This document shows, in pieces, positions 53,760-56,741 of a DNA stretch of 56,741 nt. The DNA is from CADEEN01 sp035716845. Lineage in GTDB: Bacteria; Pseudomonadota; Gammaproteobacteria; Burkholderiales; Burkholderiaceae_C. The DNA lies in NCBI GenBank assembly GCA_035716845.1, contig DASTJE010000144.1, forward strand, positions 1 to 56,741, in the 5' to 3' direction. The position numbers were made by a program, and so were the translations under genes. Numbering within the stretch: the first letter of the stretch is position 1; each line of letters begins with the position of its first letter. Under the pieces are notes generated by a model, which saw only the letters and a program-made list of their open reading frames with translations, was not told where the DNA came from and searched no databases.

Positions 53760-54538
53760 GTTCTTGGGATTCCGAAAAGCGTCGCGAAATTGGTGCTGGT
53801 GGCCATCGCCACCGCCTCGTCGGTGAGACCTTTCACGGCCGCGAGGGCGCGGCACACATGGGGCACATACGCGGGCTGGTTGACCTTGCCGCGGTACGGC
53901 ACGGGCGCCAGATAGGGGCTGTCGGTCTCGATCAGCAAACGATCGAGCGGTACGAAACGGGCCACGGCGCGCAAGTCTTCGGCATTGCGAAACGTCAGGA
54001 TGCCCGAAAACGAAATGTGGAAGCCGAGGTCGAGCGCGGCACGCGCCACCTCGGCCGTTTCCGTGAAGCAATGGAAAACGCCCCTCACCGCCGTCCCGCC
54101 CTCTTCCCGCAGGATCGCCAGCGTGTCGGCACTGGCCGCGCGGGTGTGGACCACCAGGGGCAGTGCCGCTGTCCGCGCAGCCCGGATGTGCACACGGAAG
54201 CGCTCACGCTGCCAGGCCATGTCGGACACGGTGCGGCTGCCCAGCCGGTAGTAGTCCAGCCCGGTCTCGCCGATGGCCACAACCTTCGGCAGCCTGCTGC
54301 GCTCGACCAGCGCGTCGACATCGGGTTCGTCGACGCCTTCGTTGTCGGGGTGCACGCCCACCGTGCACCAGAAGTTGTCGTGCGCGGTGGCCAGTGCATG
54401 GACGCGCGGAAACTCCTCGATCGTCGTGCAGATCACGAGCGCGCGGTCGACGAGCGCCTCGGCCATCGCGGCGCGCACCTCACCAACGCGCTCGGCCAGG
54501 CCCTCGAAGGTCAGGTGGCAATGGGAATCGACGTACAT
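53756..54538 (-). CDS. TatD-family metal-dependent hydrolase/DNase
   Basis: A 260-aa amidohydrolase-fold protein (TatD/YcfH family), with 3'-5' DNase activity in characterised members. Metal ligands begin with DSHCHLTFEGL; VAIGETGLDYYRL supplies the Glu, PLVVHTRAAS and GVFHCFTETAEVA the His residues, and LIETDSPYLAPVPYRGKVNQ the final Asp and the family motif. It is co-directional with pilZ 49 bp upstream, and its stop overlaps the ankyrin gene. In E. coli the ycfH homologue also lies beside holB, which supports TatD/YcfH. Confidence 0.93.
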   Translation of the reverse strand: MYVDSHCHLTFEGLAERVGEVRAAMAEALVDRALVICTTIEEFPRVHALATAHDNFWCTVGVHPDNEGVDEPDVDALVERSRLPKVVAIGETGLDYYRLGSRTVSDMAWQRERFRVHIRAARTAALPLVVHTRAASADTLAILREEGGTAVRGVFHCFTETAEVARAALDLGFHISFSGILTFRNAEDLRAVARFVPLDRLLIETDSPYLAPVPYRGKVNQPAYVPHVCRALAAVKGLTDEAVAMATSTNFATLFGIPRT

Positions 54539-54587
54539 GCGCCGATGATGACGCAGGCGCGGTGTCCGGCACGCGGCCGGTGCGATT

Positions 54588-54974
54588 TCAGATCGTCTGG
54601 GTCGGCTTGGCCGACTGCAGGCTGGTCCCCAGCATTTCCTCGATGCGCATCTTCAGCATGCGCGTCTTCTCGTCGGTCGGAAACCGCACGCCCACGCCCT
54701 GAGTCCGTCCCCCGGACGCGTTGGCCGGCGTGACCCAGCCCACCTTGCCCGCCACCGGGTAGCGTTGCGGGTCATCGGGCAGCGACAGCAGCAGATAGAT
54801 GTCCTCGCCGAGCCGGTAGTCGCGGGTGGTCGGCACGAACAGCCCGCCGTCCGCGAACAGGGGGATGTACGCGGCGTACAGCGCGCCCTTTTCCCGGAAC
54901 ACGAGCTGGATGACGCTCGGTCTCGAGCCGCCGGAAGCGGCGGTCGTCGGCGGTCGGGTGTCGGTTGCGCTCAT
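54588..54974 (-). CDS. pilZ: PilZ domain protein (type IV pilus PilZ)
   Basis: A 128-aa single PilZ domain protein; PilZ of this genomic position is needed for type IV pilus biogenesis in Pseudomonas. The fold is seen in ALYAAYIPLFADGGLFVPT, YRLGEDIYLLLSLPDDPQRY, VAGKVGWVTPAN and GGRTQGVGVRFPTD. The c-di-GMP-binding RxxxR arginines are not evident before residue 20, as in other pilus-type PilZ proteins that do not bind the nucleotide. ATG 54972-54974 overlaps the holB stop (ATGA). Confidence 0.93.
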   Translation of the reverse strand: MSATDTRPPTTAASGGSRPSVIQLVFREKGALYAAYIPLFADGGLFVPTTRDYRLGEDIYLLLSLPDDPQRYPVAGKVGWVTPANASGGRTQGVGVRFPTDEKTRMLKMRIEEMLGTSLQSAKPTQTI

Positions 54975-56041
54975 CGCCCGGGCAGTGTATCCAATGCCCT
55001 GGAAGCGGCGGCAGGCACAACGCGTGCCGTATGCCACAGCGCCGCCATCCGCGCCAGCAGCGCCTCGACGCGAAGCGCCGCATGCCAGGGATGGTCATCG
55101 TGCCGCGCCGCCACCCGCAGCTCGCGTTCGAGCGTCACCAGCGCGTCGACGGCAGGCGCTCGAGGCTGGCGCAACGGTTCGAGCCAGGACGCCTCGAAAT
55201 AGCGCGGCTCGCCACCCACCGCGATCGCCAGCAGGTCGTGGCACAAGCGCTGAAGGGCATCGACGACGCGCGGCAGCGGCCAGGCTGCCAGCGTCTTGGC
55301 CGCGCCGCGTCGCACATCGGCGGGCACGCGCCGCCATGCCGCGGCGTCGATACCCTCCTGGTGCCACGCGAGCGCGGCCTGCGGCAGCCCGCCCGCCGCG
55401 GCCCACAGCACCTCGGGCTCGGCCAGGCCCTGCGCCCTCAGCCAGTCCAGTGCCTCGGTTCGCGGCGGCACGCCGATCGCGACGCGCTGGCAGCGGCTGC
55501 GCACCGTGGGCAGCAGTGCCTCGGGATCGTGCGCGGTGAGCAGCAGGCGCAGCGCGCCCGGCGGTTCTTCGAGCGTCTTGAGCAGCGCGTTGGCCGCACT
55601 CGGATTCATCGCCTCCGCCGGATGGATCACCAGCACCTTGGCCCGGGCGCGCGCGCTCGTGCGTTGGCCCCAGTCGATGGCGGCGCGCACCTCGTCGATG
55701 CGGATCTCGCGGCTGGGTTTGGCCTTGGACTTCGATCCACCGCCTTCCGCTTCGTCCTCGTCGTCCGCGGGCGCAGCCCAGCCCAACGGCTCGCGCAGCG
55801 CCTCGGGCAGCAGCAGCTTGAAGTCGGGGTGGCTGTGCTGGTCGAACAGGTGGCACGCAGCGCAGGCGCCGCACGATCGACCCTGGTGCGGGTTCTCGCA
55901 CAACCAAGCGCGGGCCAGCGCGGCGGCGAGTTCGAACTGTCCGAGCGGACCGGGGCCGTGCAACAGCAGCGCGTGCGCCCGATGCACGAGCCCGCGGTCG
56001 AGCGCCGCCTCAAGCCAGGGTGCGAGCACAGGGTCGCTCAT
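54971..56041 (-). CDS. holB: DNA polymerase III subunit delta'
   Basis: Clamp-loader subunit delta' of the replicative polymerase. It is 356 aa. It opens with ALLLHGPGPLGQFELAAALA, a P-loop position lacking the Lys needed for ATP binding, as expected for delta'. The four-Cys zinc module is in CENPHQGRSCGACAACHLF. KTLEEPPGALRLLLTAHDPE and VRSRCQRVAIG give sensor 1 and the Arg finger-like SRC motif. An acidic/Lys-rich insert (about residues 95-110) is unusual. ATG overlaps the tmk stop; pilZ follows with overlap. Confidence 0.93.
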   Translation of the reverse strand: MSDPVLAPWLEAALDRGLVHRAHALLLHGPGPLGQFELAAALARAWLCENPHQGRSCGACAACHLFDQHSHPDFKLLLPEALREPLGWAAPADDEDEAEGGGSKSKAKPSREIRIDEVRAAIDWGQRTSARARAKVLVIHPAEAMNPSAANALLKTLEEPPGALRLLLTAHDPEALLPTVRSRCQRVAIGVPPRTEALDWLRAQGLAEPEVLWAAAGGLPQAALAWHQEGIDAAAWRRVPADVRRGAAKTLAAWPLPRVVDALQRLCHDLLAIAVGGEPRYFEASWLEPLRQPRAPAVDALVTLERELRVAARHDDHPWHAALRVEALLARMAALWHTARVVPAAASRALDTLPGR

Positions 56042-56664
56042 GCGGCGCCCGGGTCCAACAGGCGTTGAAGGGCGGCCCGCACCTGGTGGCCCACCACCTC
56101 GAGCGCGCCGCCGCCGTCGATGCGCACGATGCGCTGCGGGAACTGACCCGCCCTGGTCGCATAGCCCTCGCGCACGCGCTCGAAGAAATGCTCCTGCTCC
56201 GACTCGAAACGATCGGGCGAGCGCACCGCGGAGCGCCGCTGCGCCGCCACCCGAGGGTCGACGTCGAACCACAGGGTCAAATCGGGCTGGCGGCCCTGCT
56301 GCACCCAGGCCTCGAGTTGCGCGAGCACCGCGAGGTCGAAGCCCCGGCCACCGCCCTGGTAGGCGAAGGTCGCGTCGGTGAAGCGGTCGCACAGCACCGT
56401 GGTGCCGGCTGCGAGCGCCGGCTCGATCAGCTGCTGCAGGTGGTCGCGCCGCGCCGCGAACACCAGCAGCGACTCGGTGAGCGCGTCCATCGGCCGGCGC
56501 AGCACCAGTTCGCGCAATGCCTCGGCCAGCGGCGTGCCGCCGGGCTCGCGCGTCAGCAGCACCTCGTGTCCGGCCTGGCGCAGCCACTGGGCCAGGTTCT
56601 CGATGTGCGAGGACTTGCCGGCGCAGTCGATGCCTTCGAAGGTGACGAAGCGGCCGCGCTTCAC
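56038..56664 (-). CDS. tmk: Thymidylate kinase
   Basis: Phosphorylates dTMP to dTDP for DNA synthesis. It is 208 aa. The P-loop is FVTFEGIDCAGKSSHIENLA, the dTMP-binding DRF is in VLCDRFTDATFAYQGGGRG, and LTLWFDVDPRVAAQRRS holds the conserved Asp. The start codon is GTG at 56662-56664, overlapping the mltG stop by 4 nt (GTGA). It is the second gene of the conserved mltG-tmk-holB cluster. Confidence 0.96.
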   Translation of the reverse strand: MKRGRFVTFEGIDCAGKSSHIENLAQWLRQAGHEVLLTREPGGTPLAEALRELVLRRPMDALTESLLVFAARRDHLQQLIEPALAAGTTVLCDRFTDATFAYQGGGRGFDLAVLAQLEAWVQQGRQPDLTLWFDVDPRVAAQRRSAVRSPDRFESEQEHFFERVREGYATRAGQFPQRIVRIDGGGALEVVGHQVRAALQRLLDPGAA

Positions 56665-56741
56665 TTGCCGCCGCGCTGGTACTGGTTCACCGCGCGATTA
56701 TGGTCGGCCAGGTTCTCCGAGAAGACGCTCGAGCCGTCGCC
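56661..56741 (-). CDS. mltG: Endolytic murein transglycosylase MltG, C-terminal end only
   Basis: The last 26 codons of a gene entering from the right edge are seen. The translation ends VFSENLADHNRAVNQYQRGG plus Lys and stop, which matches the C-terminus of MltG (YceG), the enzyme that ends glycan strand synthesis. The position directly upstream of tmk agrees with the conserved mltG-tmk order. The catalytic region lies outside the window, so nothing more can be verified. Confidence 0.8.
   Translation of the reverse strand, partial: GDGSSVFSENLADHNRAVNQYQRGGK

Overview
The window is 56.7 kb of high-GC chromosome from a betaproteobacterium, most likely order Burkholderiales and perhaps the Rubrivivax/Leptothrix/Ideonella group (inference from protein style and gene order, not from a search). 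Supporting signs are the dnaG-rpoD pair with a Lys/Ala/Pro-rich RpoD N-terminus, an H-NS protein of the Burkholderiales type, ArgA next to an Fe(2+)-trafficking protein, a monofunctional RelA, PHB genes (bdhA, phaR), the smpB/ratA/ratB cluster and the mltG-tmk-holB-pilZ-tatD cluster. I recognise no mobile element, prophage, CRISPR array or rRNA. Genes are tightly packed, many pairs overlap by 4 nt (ATGA or GTGA), and no gene-free stretch exceeds about 300 bp.

Layout. 1-7.1 kb (minus): rpoD (cut by the window edge), dnaG, an H-NS-like gene, an iron-binding ABC substrate protein behind a candidate Fur box, yggX and argA. 7.2-11.6 kb (plus): a VOC-fold protein and hrpA. 11.6-15.8 kb (minus): mfd-serB. 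15.8-17.0 kb (plus): ispD-ispF of the MEP isoprenoid pathway. 17.0-20.1 kb (minus): two Hsp20 genes and an OmpR/EnvZ-type two-component system. 20.2-25.0 kb: a SIMPL-domain protein, bdhA, an alpha/beta hydrolase coupled to relA, and tRNA-Val(GAC) with a clear terminator.

25.1-34.7 kb (plus) is the main physiological unit: nine consecutive genes for nucleoside uptake and breakdown (BMP-type binding protein, double ATPase, two permeases, cytidine deaminase, purine nucleoside phosphorylase, 5'-nucleotidase lipoprotein, DeoC, DeoA). 34.8-41.2 kb: phaR, rimO, metC, divergent smpB/ratA-ratB, a tiny Lys/Ala-rich secreted protein, icd and a cold-shock gene. 41.3-46.7 kb: clpS-clpA, facing an mtfA-lpxH-ppiB-ppiA cluster on the other strand. 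46.8-52.6 kb (plus): cysS, a 3-methyladenine glycosylase, accA, tilS, lysC and tRNA-Ser(GCU). 52.7-56.7 kb (minus): an unknown 71-aa protein, then mltG(end)-tmk-holB-pilZ-tatD-ankyrin protein.

Most of the window is conserved housekeeping DNA. The less expected signals are regulatory: symmetric -10 palindromes shared by divergent genes (mfd/ispD, smpB/ratA); several genes whose -10 lies so close to the start codon that leaderless transcripts are predicted; promoter elements that reuse upstream stop codons (rpoD, lysC); a terminator inside the opposite-strand ratB gene; candidate OmpR and Fur sites; and a few poorly characterised small genes. I found no convincing new multi-gene defence or biosynthetic system.
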